64,000 bases of DNA from Archaeoglobaceae archaeon (lineage in GTDB: Archaea > Halobacteriota > Archaeoglobi > Archaeoglobales > Archaeoglobaceae), in NCBI GenBank assembly GCA_025058735.1, contig JANXDX010000013.1, forward strand, positions 1 through 64,000. The letters are read 5' to 3'. Shown piece after piece: positions 51,120 to 60,055 of the stretch. The notes under the pieces are model-generated. The model was not told the DNA's origin. It was given only the letters and a program-made list of their open reading frames with translations, and searched no databases. The position numbers were made by a program, and so were the translations under genes. Position 1 is the first letter of the stretch. Each line of letters opens with the position of its first letter.

Positions 51120-52071
51120 CTTTTCTTCCTTCAAATTCGATCTCCTCAACCAACTTCTCTCCCAAAAGTTCTTCAATCTTTTCAACTTCTTTTAAATTCA
51201 TAACCTCAAAAGCTGGGACGTCTGCATCTCTTAAAATTTTTACCAGATCTTTGGTCAACATTTTTCTAACTCTTTTTTCTATCATCTTTTTTATCTCTTC
51301 AAACATTTCAAAAGACTTTAGAAGTGAAATGTTTAAGTTTAAATCTAAAGCTCTACAAAATCTCTGCCAAAAATGTTCTTCTGCAACTATTCCGATTGTT
51401 ACATAACCGTCTGCAGTTTCATAAATTTCATAAACTGGGTTTCTTAAAAAAGTTGGTAAAATTCCAATTCCGTTCAAAATTGTTGTAGTGTGAATCGGAA
51501 CTGAAAAAAGAGCTGTTTTTAGCATACTTATATCTATGTACTTTCCTTTCCCAGTTTTCTCTCTCTCAAGTACTGCAGAAAGTATTGCTATAACTGCAAA
51601 TAGAGCTGAAGATAGATCTGCTAACTGAACATTTGGATCTAGAATTTTACCTTTACCAAAAATCTCAAGAAGGCCAGCAACTCCTAAAACGTTTATATCG
51701 TGAGCAGGAAACTGAGATAGATTTGTTTTTTGTCCAAAAGCTGAAATTGAACAGTATATTATTCTTGGATTTATCTTCGATAAAGTTTCGTAGTCAACTT
51801 TAAGTCTCTTTGCAACTCCTGGGCGATAACTTTCAACCACAACGTCTACATCTTTTACAAGATTGTAAAATGTTTTTAGACCACTTTCACTCTTTAGATC
51901 TATTTCTAAAATCTTCTTTCCTGCATTAAAAACTGTAAAAACTTCACCTAGAACTCTTGCAGGATCTTTTCCCGGTGGCTCGACTTTTACAACTTCCGCA
52001 CCTAGATCTTTTAAGATCTTGGTACAAAAAGGTCCAGGGTAGAAGCTTGCAAGTTCTACAACTCGAAGCAT
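51091..52071 (-). CDS. Family III CoA-transferase (CaiB/BaiF)
   Basis: 326 residues. LRVVELASFYPGPFCTKILKDLGAEVVKVEPP is conveniently split here as the family opening (ASFYPGPFCTKIL) and the CoA-contact EVVKVEPPGKDPAR. RPGVAKRLKVDYETL and NPRIIYCSISAFGQ follow near residue 80-115, and the catalytic Asp is in FPAHDINVLGVAGL. Shorter than the common ~400 residues, as in alpha-methylacyl-CoA racemase-like members. Transfers CoA between carboxylic acids or epimerises 2-methylacyl-CoA; substrate unknown. Could act with the window's fatty-acid oxidation genes. Confidence 0.87.
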   Translation of the reverse strand: MLRVVELASFYPGPFCTKILKDLGAEVVKVEPPGKDPARVLGEVFTVFNAGKKILEIDLKSESGLKTFYNLVKDVDVVVESYRPGVAKRLKVDYETLSKINPRIIYCSISAFGQKTNLSQFPAHDINVLGVAGLLEIFGKGKILDPNVQLADLSSALFAVIAILSAVLEREKTGKGKYIDISMLKTALFSVPIHTTTILNGIGILPTFLRNPVYEIYETADGYVTIGIVAEEHFWQRFCRALDLNLNISLLKSFEMFEEIKKMIEKRVRKMLTKDLVKILRDADVPAFEVMNLKEVEKIEELLGEKLVEEIEFEGRKVKVVKNPLK

Positions 52072-52141
52072 GTAACAAATTTGATCGTTCTTTTAAATCC
52101 CTTTCTCCTTTAACTTTTTATACCTTTGAACAACAAGAATT

Positions 52142-52669
52142 ATGAGACTAGCGACACTAGTAATTCTACTGCTTTCAGCTACGATAGTTTACGCGTATGC
52201 CTACTTCAACGACAAAAAAGTAGAAGAAGTTGCAGCAAATGGTTGTTTCGACGATTTGAACGAAAGTGTTTGGTACAGTTCAGGAGTTCTAATTGTAAAA
52301 ATAACTACATACTGCTGTGGAACTGAAATTGAAGTTAAAAAAGATGGTAAAGAATACGTTTTGGTAGAAAAAGTAGTTGGTGATCTGTGCAGATGCTTCT
52401 GCAGCAAGGAAATTAAGATCTTCAACGTTCCGCAGGATTATAAGATTAAAATAATAAAAGAGAAGCCTTTTGAGTTTTGCGGAACTTCCACCTACGGTAA
52501 ATGTAAAAACGATTCAGATTGCGTTAGAGATGGTTGTAATGGAGAAGTTTGCAGATCAAAATTTGAAAATCCAGTTTTTACCATATGCATTTGGAAAGAT
52601 TGCTATAGATTTGAAAAAGCAGCTTGCAAATGCGTAGATGGTAAATGTCAATGGGTTCAGTACTTTTGA
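52142..52669 (+). CDS. Secreted eight-cysteine-cluster protein
   Basis: 175 residues: a signal peptide (LATLVILLLSATIVYAYA), then a first cysteine-bearing part (TTYCCGTEIEV, LCRCFCSKEIK) and a C-terminal cluster with regular cysteines: CKNDSDCVRDGC, EVCRSKF, CIWKDC, ACKCVDGKCQW. The C-terminal pattern matches the eight-cysteine-cluster domain known from thermophile exported proteins. It is likely disulfide-rich and stable outside the cell. Function unknown. It is followed by a small membrane protein on the same strand 37 bases later. Confidence 0.8.
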   Translation: MRLATLVILLLSATIVYAYAYFNDKKVEEVAANGCFDDLNESVWYSSGVLIVKITTYCCGTEIEVKKDGKEYVLVEKVVGDLCRCFCSKEIKIFNVPQDYKIKIIKEKPFEFCGTSTYGKCKNDSDCVRDGCNGEVCRSKFENPVFTICIWKDCYRFEKAACKCVDGKCQWVQYF

Positions 52670-52706
52670 ATAACAAAAAATTTAAACACCATAAACTAAT
52701 TTTTCT

Positions 52707-52922
52707 ATGTTGGGAAGGATCTTGAAGATAGCGCTTGAACTTGCAATTGGCTTGATAATAATATCTCTTATAGCAGGTTACTTCCTCTCAATTACTCCAG
52801 AACAGTGGAAAGTGATAGAGAATATGCCAATCCACCAAAAAATTGGATATTTAATTGGAGATTTTCTTAGATATGTTGTAGACTTCACTAAAGCTTTTTG
52901 GGAAGGATTTACAAGAAGTTGA
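52707..52922 (+). CDS. Small hypothetical membrane protein
   Basis: 71 residues with one strong membrane helix (LAIGLIIISLIAGYFLSI, residues about 13-30) and an amphipathic C-terminal half containing EQWKVIENMPIHQKIGYLIG. TTTAAACACCATAA about 25 bases before the ATG may be its own promoter. I do not recognise the family. It may be associated with the secreted cysteine-rich protein upstream, but that is only suggested by position. Confidence 0.6.
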   Translation: MLGRILKIALELAIGLIIISLIAGYFLSITPEQWKVIENMPIHQKIGYLIGDFLRYVVDFTKAFWEGFTRS

Positions 52923-52925
52923 GAA

Positions 52926-53180
52926 CTAACCACCACTTAGCGGTGGAAATATAGCTACTATATCGTCTTTTTTTAGTTCTCTGTTCCCTTTTACTATTTC
53001 TCCATTTACCATCACGTTTACATAACTTCTAACTTTTTCTCCATCAAAGATCAGTTCTTTTAACTCTGGGATCTTTTCAACTATTTTTTTAAGTAACTCT
53101 TGAACATCTTTAGCATCTACTTCAACTTCTCTAACTTTTGCAACTTCTCTAAAGTTTGCAAATAGTTTAACTTTTGGCAT
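52926..53180 (-). CDS. MoaD/ThiS-like ubiquitin-fold sulfur carrier
   Basis: 84-residue beta-grasp protein: PKVKLFANFREVAKVREVEV at the start, VNVMVNGEIVKG in the middle and a C-terminal AIFPPLSGG with the exposed diglycine that is adenylated and loaded with sulfur. Archaeal members serve molybdopterin or tungstopterin synthesis, tRNA thiolation or protein tagging (SAMP). The E1-like enzyme at 19484 is a likely partner. It overlaps the aminotransferase gene by 14 bases and is last in that operon. Confidence 0.92.
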   Translation of the reverse strand: MPKVKLFANFREVAKVREVEVDAKDVQELLKKIVEKIPELKELIFDGEKVRSYVNVMVNGEIVKGNRELKKDDIVAIFPPLSGG

Positions 53181-54318
53181 ATTTATCTATAAAATCTACT
53201 ATTCTATTCAAAGCTTCCCTCAACTTTTCAAACTTAACAGCATAAGACAACCTAACAAAGCCTTCACCACTCTCCCCAAAAGCGTTTCCTGGAACCACTG
53301 CAACACTTTTTTCGATCAGAAGTTTTTCAGCAAACTCTTCGCTACTCATTTCAATAGGTATCTTTGGAAACGCGTAGAAAGCACCTTCCGGTTTTGGAAG
53401 TTCTGTAACCTTTTTCAGTTCCTTCAAAACATAGTTCCTCCTTCTCATATACTCTGTACGCATCTTCTCAACCTCGTCTAAACACTTTAAAGCTTCTAAA
53501 GCACCTATCTGAGAAGGGGTTGGAGCGCAAAGCATCGTGTACTGATGAATTTTGAGCATACCTTCTAAAACATCCAACGGAGCTATAGCAAACCCTATTC
53601 TTAACCCAGTCATTGCAAAAGATTTTGAAAAGCCATTCAAAACTATGACTCTATCTTCCATTCCGTTCAGAGATGCGATCGAAGTGTGCTTTTCTGAGTA
53701 AGTTAGTTCAGCGTATATTTCATCAGATATTATCGTCATGTCAAGTTCTACTGCAGCATCAGCTATCTCTTCCAACTCCCTTCTCGAATAAGTAACACCG
53801 GTAGGATTGTTAGGATAGTTTATTATCAGGATTTTTGGTTTGAAATTAGCTGCGGACATCAACTTCTCGTAAGTCAACTTGAAGTCCGGCAATGTTGAAA
53901 GTTCTACTGGCTCACCATTACAGATGTAAGTTAAAGGTTTGTAGCTAACGTAACAAGGCTCTGGAATTAGAACTACATCACCATGATCAACTAAAGTTCT
54001 CACAGCTAGATCTAGAGCCTCACTTACTCCGCATGTAATTATCACTTGCTCCGGATAAGCTTTTACACCAAATTTTTTATAATATTCTACAATACCTTCT
54101 CTTAACTCCTTTAATCCAAAGTTTGAAGTGTATGCTGTGTATCCTTTTTCTAAGGCATATATTATTTCTTCTCTAATTCTCCAAGGTACAGAAAAATCTG
54201 GTTCTCCAACACCTAAACTTATAATGTCATCTCTTCCAGCTATTAAATCGAAAAATCTTCTTATTCCAGAGGGTCTAATTTCTTGAACTCTTTTAGCTAT
54301 TCTACGGGACGATCGCAA
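53167..54318 (-). CDS. Pyridoxal-phosphate aminotransferase, class I/II
   Basis: About 383 residues of fold-type I. SLGVGEPDFSVPWRIRE near residue 35, YPNNPTGVTYSRREL near 165, DEIYAELTY, and the PLP lysine in LNGFSKSFAMTGLRIGFA (about 220). It is of the archaeal aspartate/aromatic aminotransferase group; the exact donor is unclear. The TTG at 54318 is preferred because GAGGAGG stands about nine bases before it on the minus strand; the ATG at 54336 lacks such a site. The start overlaps the Lrp-type regulator by 17 bases. Confidence 0.9.
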   Translation of the reverse strand: MRSSRRIAKRVQEIRPSGIRRFFDLIAGRDDIISLGVGEPDFSVPWRIREEIIYALEKGYTAYTSNFGLKELREGIVEYYKKFGVKAYPEQVIITCGVSEALDLAVRTLVDHGDVVLIPEPCYVSYKPLTYICNGEPVELSTLPDFKLTYEKLMSAANFKPKILIINYPNNPTGVTYSRRELEEIADAAVELDMTIISDEIYAELTYSEKHTSIASLNGMEDRVIVLNGFSKSFAMTGLRIGFAIAPLDVLEGMLKIHQYTMLCAPTPSQIGALEALKCLDEVEKMRTEYMRRRNYVLKELKKVTELPKPEGAFYAFPKIPIEMSSEEFAEKLLIEKSVAVVPGNAFGESGEGFVRLSYAVKFEKLREALNRIVDFIDKYAKS

Positions 54319-54793
54319 GTCTTCTATCCTCCTCATCCGCAAAAAGCGTAACACCTTCCTCCTTGTAAGTTCTAAGTACGAAGTGCGTTACAGTATCTTT
54401 AACTTCTGGAATTGTCGAGATTTTTTCTGCGACGAAGAAGGCTACATCTTTGAGAGTCTTTCCCTTAACTACTACTTGGAAATCATACTCTCCACTTACC
54501 AGTCTTACCGCATGAACTTCTGGAAACTTAGCGATCCTTCTAGCTATATCGTCGTAGTTTTTCTCTCTAGACAAAGAAACTTTCACATTTATTATAGCAT
54601 AAACGTGATCTTCAACAACTTTCTCCCAGTTTACTATTGTCTTGTACTTTAAAATTACTCCGTTTTTTTCAAGTTCCTCGATAATCTCCCTAACTTTCTC
54701 AACATCTATTCCAAACATGTCTGCAAGTTCAACATCTTTCAGCTTCGCATTTTCTTCAAGAGCTTTCAACACTTGTATTTTCAATTCATCCAC
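54302..54793 (-). CDS. Lrp/AsnC family regulator of the aminotransferase operon
   Basis: About 164 residues: a helix-turn-helix (KIQVLKALEENAKLKDVELADMFG region, then VEKVREIIEELEKNGVI) and an effector domain (VHAVRLVSGEYDFQVVVKG). The track start at 54865 adds unlikely N-terminal sequence; a GTG at 54793 begins VDELKIQVLK, as expected, with a TATA-like TTTAAATAT about 25 bases upstream, consistent with a leaderless mRNA. It leads the operon Lrp-aminotransferase-MoaD and may regulate it. A palindrome lies at 54861. Confidence 0.87.
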   Translation of the reverse strand: MDELKIQVLKALEENAKLKDVELADMFGIDVEKVREIIEELEKNGVILKYKTIVNWEKVVEDHVYAIINVKVSLSREKNYDDIARRIAKFPEVHAVRLVSGEYDFQVVVKGKTLKDVAFFVAEKISTIPEVKDTVTHFVLRTYKEEGVTLFADEEDRRLAIVP

Positions 54794-54860
54794 GTTGAAA
54801 GAAATTGCTAAGATATTTAAAGTTTCAGCATGAAAAAAGTCACAAAGTATTTTGTTAACA

Positions 54861-54870
54861 GACAATTGTC
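54861..54870. promoter_or_regulatory. Palindrome GACAATTGTC upstream of the Lrp gene
   Basis: A perfect ten-base palindrome about 68 bases before the proposed GTG start and about 45 bases upstream of its TATA-like element. A candidate autoregulatory operator; Lrp-type sites are usually longer, so this is tentative. Confidence 0.3.
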
Positions 54871-55151
54871 GACTTCACAGCTGAGGATCTTGCTTTTTTA
54901 AATTTTTTCTGCAAAATTTTCCTAAAGCTGTAGATCTTTTAGTTTTTTATTTTTAAGATCGTTCTGAGTCTTGGTTGAGTTGTAAGATAATAGATTTAAT
55001 GCAGAAAAGGTTTTATTTGAATGTAAATTTAAACTTTTTATATTTCTCAATCATTTTACAAAGCAGAAGTTCTCTTTAAAATTGCTGATCAGCAGATAAA
55101 TCAAGACAAGGATTAAAGAAAGGATTAAATTTTAACAAAAAAACAGATCGC
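54871..55151. other. Intergenic stretch before pyrD
   Basis: AT-rich, no gene seen. It includes AAACTTTTTATATTTC at about 55030-55046, which could be a promoter for pyrD with a leader of about 80 bases. No other structure was recognised. Confidence 0.4.
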
Positions 55152-56036
55152 GTGCTTGAAGTAGAAGTTGCAAACCTAAAGCTTAAAAATCCACTAATAC
55201 TTGCAAGTGGAATTTTGGGAAGCTCAGTTTCAACCCTTAACAGACTTTCTGAAGATTTTGGAGCAGTTGTTACAAAATCAGTTGGATTGAAAGAGAGAGA
55301 AGGTTATAAGAATCCAACTGTAATAAATTTGAGCTGTGGATTGCTGAACGCAGTAGGACTAGCATCTCCTTCTGCAGAAAAGTTTGCAGATGAATTAAAA
55401 AAATTCAACAGAAAATGTAAACTTATAGTAAGTCTTTACGGTAACTCACCTGAAGAGTTTGAAAAACTCGTAACTACTTTTGAAGTAGATGCTTTTGAGA
55501 TAAACCTCAGCTGTCCACATGTAAAAGGTCTTGGTTTAGATGTTGGAAGTGATGTTGAGTTGTCGTCGAAGATCATTAAAATAGCAAAGAGATCCACAGA
55601 TAAACCTGTTTTTGCAAAGATATCAATTTTTCACAGCTTAGAACTTGTAAAAAAATTAGAAAATGCTGAAGTTGATGCTATAACAGTATCAAATACTTTA
55701 CCTGCTATGAAAATAGACATTTTATCGAAAAAACCGATCCTTTCGAACGTTTTTGGTGGATTGAGTGGAAAAGCTATAAAACCAATAGCCTTGAAAAAAG
55801 TGTACGATCTTTACGAGATCTTAGAGGTTCCAATAATTGGTTGCGGTGGAGTTACAACTTTTGAAGACGTCTTAGAATTTGCGATGGCTGGAGCTACAGC
55901 AGTTCAAATTGGAAGTGTCATGTACTACAGCTTAGATTCTGCAAAGATCATAGTAAAAGGATTAGAAGCTTTTCTTAGATCAAAGAGATGTAAGTATAGA
56001 GATTTAATAGGATCTGCTCACATCTCAACTGGTTGA
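55152..56036 (+). CDS. pyrD: Dihydroorotate dehydrogenase (class 1B type)
   Basis: 294-residue FMN TIM barrel oxidising dihydroorotate to orotate in pyrimidine synthesis. ILASGILGSSVSTLNRL near residue 16, the catalytic cysteine region FEINLSCPHVKGLG near 120, FAKISIFHSLELV, and the C-terminal GCGGVTTFEDVLEFAMAGATAVQIGS. Catalytic cysteine rather than serine places it in class 1B, which usually pairs with the iron-sulfur subunit PyrK; none is adjacent. The start is GTG at 55152. Overlaps the convergent Dus-like gene by 19 bases. Confidence 0.93.
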   Translation: MLEVEVANLKLKNPLILASGILGSSVSTLNRLSEDFGAVVTKSVGLKEREGYKNPTVINLSCGLLNAVGLASPSAEKFADELKKFNRKCKLIVSLYGNSPEEFEKLVTTFEVDAFEINLSCPHVKGLGLDVGSDVELSSKIIKIAKRSTDKPVFAKISIFHSLELVKKLENAEVDAITVSNTLPAMKIDILSKKPILSNVFGGLSGKAIKPIALKKVYDLYEILEVPIIGCGGVTTFEDVLEFAMAGATAVQIGSVMYYSLDSAKIIVKGLEAFLRSKRCKYRDLIGSAHISTG

Positions 56037-56761
56037 GATAATATTTCACTTTTCAACATCTTTTCGAAAAATTTTGAATCGTTTAGAACTGCTCTTGCAG
56101 CAGAAACCATCTTTGCTCCAGCTTTTATATACTCCTCACCGCTTTTTATGTCTACGAAGGAGTTGTTTCCTACAACGTTTCCAAGTTTTGAAACTTCTGA
56201 TATTAAATTTAAATCAAAACCACCTTCCGGAACCATCGCATCTATATGAACTATCCTTGCACCTGCTAAAAAGATCTTAGAACATAAACTTTTGTAATCT
56301 AATTTAAGTCCTCCTCTTATTTTTACTGAGGTCGTGGTTACTTCAGAAACTTTTTCTATTATTTTTATTAATTTTTCTTGATCAAAAAGCAGAGCTTCTC
56401 CACAACCTATAGCTTTGAATTCTGGCTGTCTGCAGTGAGCATTTATCTCCAAAATACCTTTGTAATCACTTGCAAGTTCTGCACAAGCTATATAACCTTC
56501 AAAAGTTGCAGATCTTACGTTTATTGCAAACTTTTTCTTTACTTTTTTTATTTCGTTTTCGATCCCTTCTACTGGATCTTCAAATATGAACTCTTTCCTT
56601 CCTCTAGCAGAAACTGCTTTTGCAGCTTCAATTGCTTTTCTATCAGCATTAAAGCCACCCAATATTACTAGAGATGCTGCTTGTTTATTGCAAAATTCCG
56701 CATCATTTATTCCAGCCATCGCAGATAAAACTAGTCTGTTCTCAAAAAACAACTTCTTCAC
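56018..56761 (-). CDS. Dihydrouridine synthase-like TIM-barrel protein
   Basis: 247 residues. RLVLSAMAGINDAEFCNK at the start is like the flavin-binding opening of Dus/NifR3 proteins (LAPMAGVTD), but the mid-part INAHCRQPEFKAIGCGEALL (compare NxGCP...GxGaaL) and VKIRGGLKLDYKS differ from standard tRNA-dihydrouridine synthases. It fits the archaeal Dus-like group with unknown substrate. The start overlaps the end of dapF by 20 bases. A tRNA-modifying role is possible; a role in central metabolism is equally open. Confidence 0.72.
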   Translation of the reverse strand: MKKLFFENRLVLSAMAGINDAEFCNKQAASLVILGGFNADRKAIEAAKAVSARGRKEFIFEDPVEGIENEIKKVKKKFAINVRSATFEGYIACAELASDYKGILEINAHCRQPEFKAIGCGEALLFDQEKLIKIIEKVSEVTTTSVKIRGGLKLDYKSLCSKIFLAGARIVHIDAMVPEGGFDLNLISEVSKLGNVVGNNSFVDIKSGEEYIKAGAKMVSAARAVLNDSKFFEKMLKSEILSQPVEM

Positions 56762-57539
56762 TTAGAACACCTTCAAAAACCTTTGTAGCGGAACCGATCA
56801 TGTAAGCTTTCTCATCTTTGAATTCAACTGTCAAAGGACCTCCTCTAGTTTTGATCTCTACTCTATCTCCAACTAAATTCAACTTTCTAGCTACAAAAGC
56901 ACTTGCAACACTTCCAGTTCCGCAACTCAAAGTTTCTCCTTCAACTCCCCTCTCATAAGTTCTAACAAGAACACTCTTTTCTACCTTTACAAAGTTCACG
57001 TTTGTACCTTCCGGAAAAATAGGATGCCATCTTATGAACTTCGCATCTGGAACTATGTCAAAGTCTAGATCTTCTACAATTATCACAGCATGCGGAACTC
57101 CTACAAATGTTGAATGGACTTCGTAAACTTTACCACCAACTTCCATCTTTTTACTCCAAAGGTAAAAAGGTCTACCAACTTCGACTCTGATCCACCACTT
57201 TTTATCTTTCCAAACATCTAATTCTAAGATATTTGCTAGAGTTTCAACACTGATCTTGCCCTCTTTAGCATATCCCTTCTCAACCACATACCTAGCAAAA
57301 CATCTTATTCCATTTCCACACATAGCTGCCTCACTTCCATCGCGGTTGAAGTATCTGAATTTAGCATTCGCAACTTTCGAATTCTGAACAAATATAGCTC
57401 CATCTGCTCCAATTCCAAAGTTTCTGTCACAAACTACTCTGACGAACTTCGACTTCTTTTCTTCTGAAACTAGTATATTTTTAAATTCATCAAATATTAT
57501 AAAATCATTTCCATTACCATGCATCTTCACAAACTCCAT
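56742..57539 (-). CDS. dapF: Diaminopimelate epimerase
   Basis: About 265 residues. MEFVKMHGNGNDFIIF opens the protein; the two catalytic cysteines are in AAMCGNGIRCFARYV (about residue 72) and GETLSCGTGSVASA (about 215). It interconverts LL- and meso-diaminopimelate for lysine synthesis. The ATG at 57539 starts at the family N-terminus; the track start at 57557 adds six residues. Its 3' end overlaps the Dus-like gene. Confidence 0.94.
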   Translation of the reverse strand: MEFVKMHGNGNDFIIFDEFKNILVSEEKKSKFVRVVCDRNFGIGADGAIFVQNSKVANAKFRYFNRDGSEAAMCGNGIRCFARYVVEKGYAKEGKISVETLANILELDVWKDKKWWIRVEVGRPFYLWSKKMEVGGKVYEVHSTFVGVPHAVIIVEDLDFDIVPDAKFIRWHPIFPEGTNVNFVKVEKSVLVRTYERGVEGETLSCGTGSVASAFVARKLNLVGDRVEIKTRGGPLTVEFKDEKAYMIGSATKVFEGVLSEEVVF

Positions 57540-57628
57540 GTAGAGAGATCGGCTCAAAATTTAGAATTCACGCAGTGATACATTATACATATAAAATAAT
57601 AAAAATATATAAAATTAAAAATTTTTAA

Positions 57629-59443
57629 CTAGCTGACCAACTCTTCAACTTCTTCAAAAACTCCTACGATCTTGTAAAAAGTTGTAACATCTCTGATCTC
57701 CTTTAGCTCTGTTTCACTTAGTGGGGCTTCAACTTCAGCAAAAAATATGTAATCTCCTAAATAAGTTCTTGCTGGCCTAGATTCTAGTTTTCTCAAGTTG
57801 TACTTTTTTCTTGCAAATACTTCCAAAACATCCTTTAGAGCTCCAGGTCTATCTTCTACACCAAAGAATAGAGCTGTAATTTTTCCTGTAAATTTTCCAG
57901 TTCTTTTTCTGACTATATAAAAGCGTGTTATGTTTCTACTCAGATCTTGAATGTTTTTTCTTATTATGTGCAGCTTGTAAAGTCTTGCAGCGTTTTCGGA
58001 CATTATAGCTGCCGAAAAATCATCTAACAAATTCACAGCATCACTAGTAGAGAGAGTGTACTTGATCTCAGCATGCGGTAAGTAGTTGTTTATGAAGTTC
58101 ATGCACTGAGCTATAGCTTGAGGGTGAGAGAAAACCTTCTTCACACTTTTCAGATCTATCTTATTCTTAGCAACTAAGCAATGGATCACTTCAAGTTTCA
58201 TCTCTCCAAAGACTTCCACATCGTGTACGATCAAAGCATCTAAAGTTGGCAGAACCGTTCCATTAACAGAATTTTCTATAGGAACTATCCCATACTCAGC
58301 TTCTCCACTCTCTACAGCTCTGACTACTTCATCGACTGTTGAACAGTACAAAAGTGGAGCCCTTGATTTTACAAGTTTTAAAGCAGCCTCTTCACTAAAA
58401 CTTCCCATTGGGCCTAAGATCGCAACTTTCTTCGAAATTCCTAGCTCTTTGTACTCTTCTTCTTTTGCCAATCTTATAATTTCTTCAAATATCTTTTTGA
58501 TTCTTAATGGATTCAAATTAGTCCTCGAAACAATTTCACTGAATTTTTCCTCTTCGATTTCCTTGATCTCTACAGGTTTGTTCTCTACAGCTTTTATCTT
58601 CGCTATTCTTTTGGCAGCGTCAATTCTTTTTTCTATTAATTTTAATATTAGAAGATCTATTATTTTTATGTAGTTCCTCAAATTCTCTAGACCATCGTAA
58701 TTCTTTACAATCTTTGAAACTTCTAAGATCAATGAGCTGTCGTATTCTCTAGCTTCAGCGAGTTTTTCAAAAAAATCTTTAAATTTTTCTTTATCTTTCA
58801 AAATTTCGTTTATTTCTAAAAGTCTTTTTATAAAATCTTCTATTGGACTGTTGCGTAGAATTTTGTAGTACATTTCCCAGTTTTGACTTAGGATCCTCGC
58901 TGATAGGATCTTTATCGTATTAGAGATCAAAGTCAAATACTTCTCATCAACTTTTAACTGCTCAGCTAAAGCTATTAGTGCAAAATGAACAAATCCTTGA
59001 ACTTTCTTCATCAATTCATCATGTTCTTCAGGACTAAGCTTAGATAATACTGCTCCAGCTTTTCTCAACTCATCAAGAATTATTTTTTCTTCCATCCTTC
59101 CAGATTCGTGAACAACTATCACGTTTGAAAGTTGGATCTCTGCATCTCCTCCAAAGAGGGGATGTAAACTTAAAAAGTCGAAGCCGTAGTTTTTCAGCAT
59201 AGGTACAGATAAACTTTTTATCGAAGACAGATCTACTACGAGACATCCCTTGTCTAAGTTTTTCAAAGTATTTTCTATCTCCTGCATGGGTACACAAAGA
59301 AAAGTTACGTCGAATCCCTCAGTAGAATTTACAGTTCTCTTCTTCTCATCTATATCATAACTCTCTACCTTGTAACCTCTGTCTTTGAAGAACTTGTAGA
59401 AAAATTTACCCATGCTCCCCATTCCATATATCAGTATTTTCAT
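57629..59443 (-). CDS. Trifunctional prephenate dehydrogenase-chorismate mutase-prephenate dehydratase
   Basis: 604 residues. Domains: TyrA-type Rossmann dehydrogenase (ILIYGMGSMGKFF at the start; about 1-240), AroQ-type chorismate mutase (IKIIDLLILKLIEKRIDAAKR; about 255-335), PheA prephenate dehydratase (VAILGPMGSFSEEAALKL, PIENSVNGTVLPTLDAL; about 340-520) and an ACT regulatory domain (GVEDRPGALKDVLEVF with LESRPARTYLGDY). It makes both tyrosine and phenylalanine precursors from chorismate, and the ACT part likely senses phenylalanine. This triple fusion is characteristic of Archaeoglobus. It overlaps aroD by four bases. Confidence 0.95.
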   Translation of the reverse strand: MKILIYGMGSMGKFFYKFFKDRGYKVESYDIDEKKRTVNSTEGFDVTFLCVPMQEIENTLKNLDKGCLVVDLSSIKSLSVPMLKNYGFDFLSLHPLFGGDAEIQLSNVIVVHESGRMEEKIILDELRKAGAVLSKLSPEEHDELMKKVQGFVHFALIALAEQLKVDEKYLTLISNTIKILSARILSQNWEMYYKILRNSPIEDFIKRLLEINEILKDKEKFKDFFEKLAEAREYDSSLILEVSKIVKNYDGLENLRNYIKIIDLLILKLIEKRIDAAKRIAKIKAVENKPVEIKEIEEEKFSEIVSRTNLNPLRIKKIFEEIIRLAKEEEYKELGISKKVAILGPMGSFSEEAALKLVKSRAPLLYCSTVDEVVRAVESGEAEYGIVPIENSVNGTVLPTLDALIVHDVEVFGEMKLEVIHCLVAKNKIDLKSVKKVFSHPQAIAQCMNFINNYLPHAEIKYTLSTSDAVNLLDDFSAAIMSENAARLYKLHIIRKNIQDLSRNITRFYIVRKRTGKFTGKITALFFGVEDRPGALKDVLEVFARKKYNLRKLESRPARTYLGDYIFFAEVEAPLSETELKEIRDVTTFYKIVGVFEEVEELVS

Positions 59444-60051
59444 TTCAATCCCACCTTCTTTAAAAGATCGTAGACAAAGTTAAGCTCGAGCTGTCCAGGA
59501 GCTTTTGGTTTAAGAACGTAACAATATATCAACGGAGCTCCTAGAAATATTGACAAAACTCTTGTAAAAGAGTACTTTTCACCAATAAGAAATGCTACAA
59601 CTTTTTCATAATCAAGCAAGATCCTTGTTATCTTTTTCACATCTTCAAAACTTTTTCCAAGTGTTGCTATCTTCAAGATGTCTCCTCTTCTGTTTTCCAC
59701 AAGATCTTTGAGAGACAAATAGTTTGGAGTTTCTTTGAAGTTGTGATAAGATTCTATAATTTCTATTTTTTTATTATTCTTCTTTAGCTCTTCAAATACC
59801 CATTCTGGAACGTCAACTTCTAAATCTACGTACTCAAATAGTTTACTTAGTTCAACTATCTTTTTCAACCTCTCGTTCTCATCTCCTTCAAAACTTCCTC
59901 CATCCACCTTTCTTCTTATCGTTAAAATTTTTTCTTTATCAGTTTTAAAACTGAAATTTCCAAGATCTAGTCGGAATTCGATTATATCAGCTTTTTCTGC
60001 CAATCTAACTTCATCTTCATTTGAAACCGTTACAACTATCTTCATCCTCAT
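59440..60051 (-). CDS. aroD: 3-dehydroquinate dehydratase, type I
   Basis: 203-residue TIM-barrel enzyme of the shikimate pathway. IVVTVSNEDEVRLAEKADII with EFRLDLGN gives the type I substrate site; IIESYHNFKETP supplies the catalytic histidine, and ILKIATLGKSFEDVKK the Schiff-base lysine. It forms an operon with DHQ synthase II upstream (four-base gap) and TyrA-CM-PheA downstream (overlap), so the shikimate and aromatic branch steps are expressed together. Confidence 0.92.
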   Translation of the reverse strand: MRMKIVVTVSNEDEVRLAEKADIIEFRLDLGNFSFKTDKEKILTIRRKVDGGSFEGDENERLKKIVELSKLFEYVDLEVDVPEWVFEELKKNNKKIEIIESYHNFKETPNYLSLKDLVENRRGDILKIATLGKSFEDVKKITRILLDYEKVVAFLIGEKYSFTRVLSIFLGAPLIYCYVLKPKAPGQLELNFVYDLLKKVGLK

Positions 60052-60055
60052 TCCT

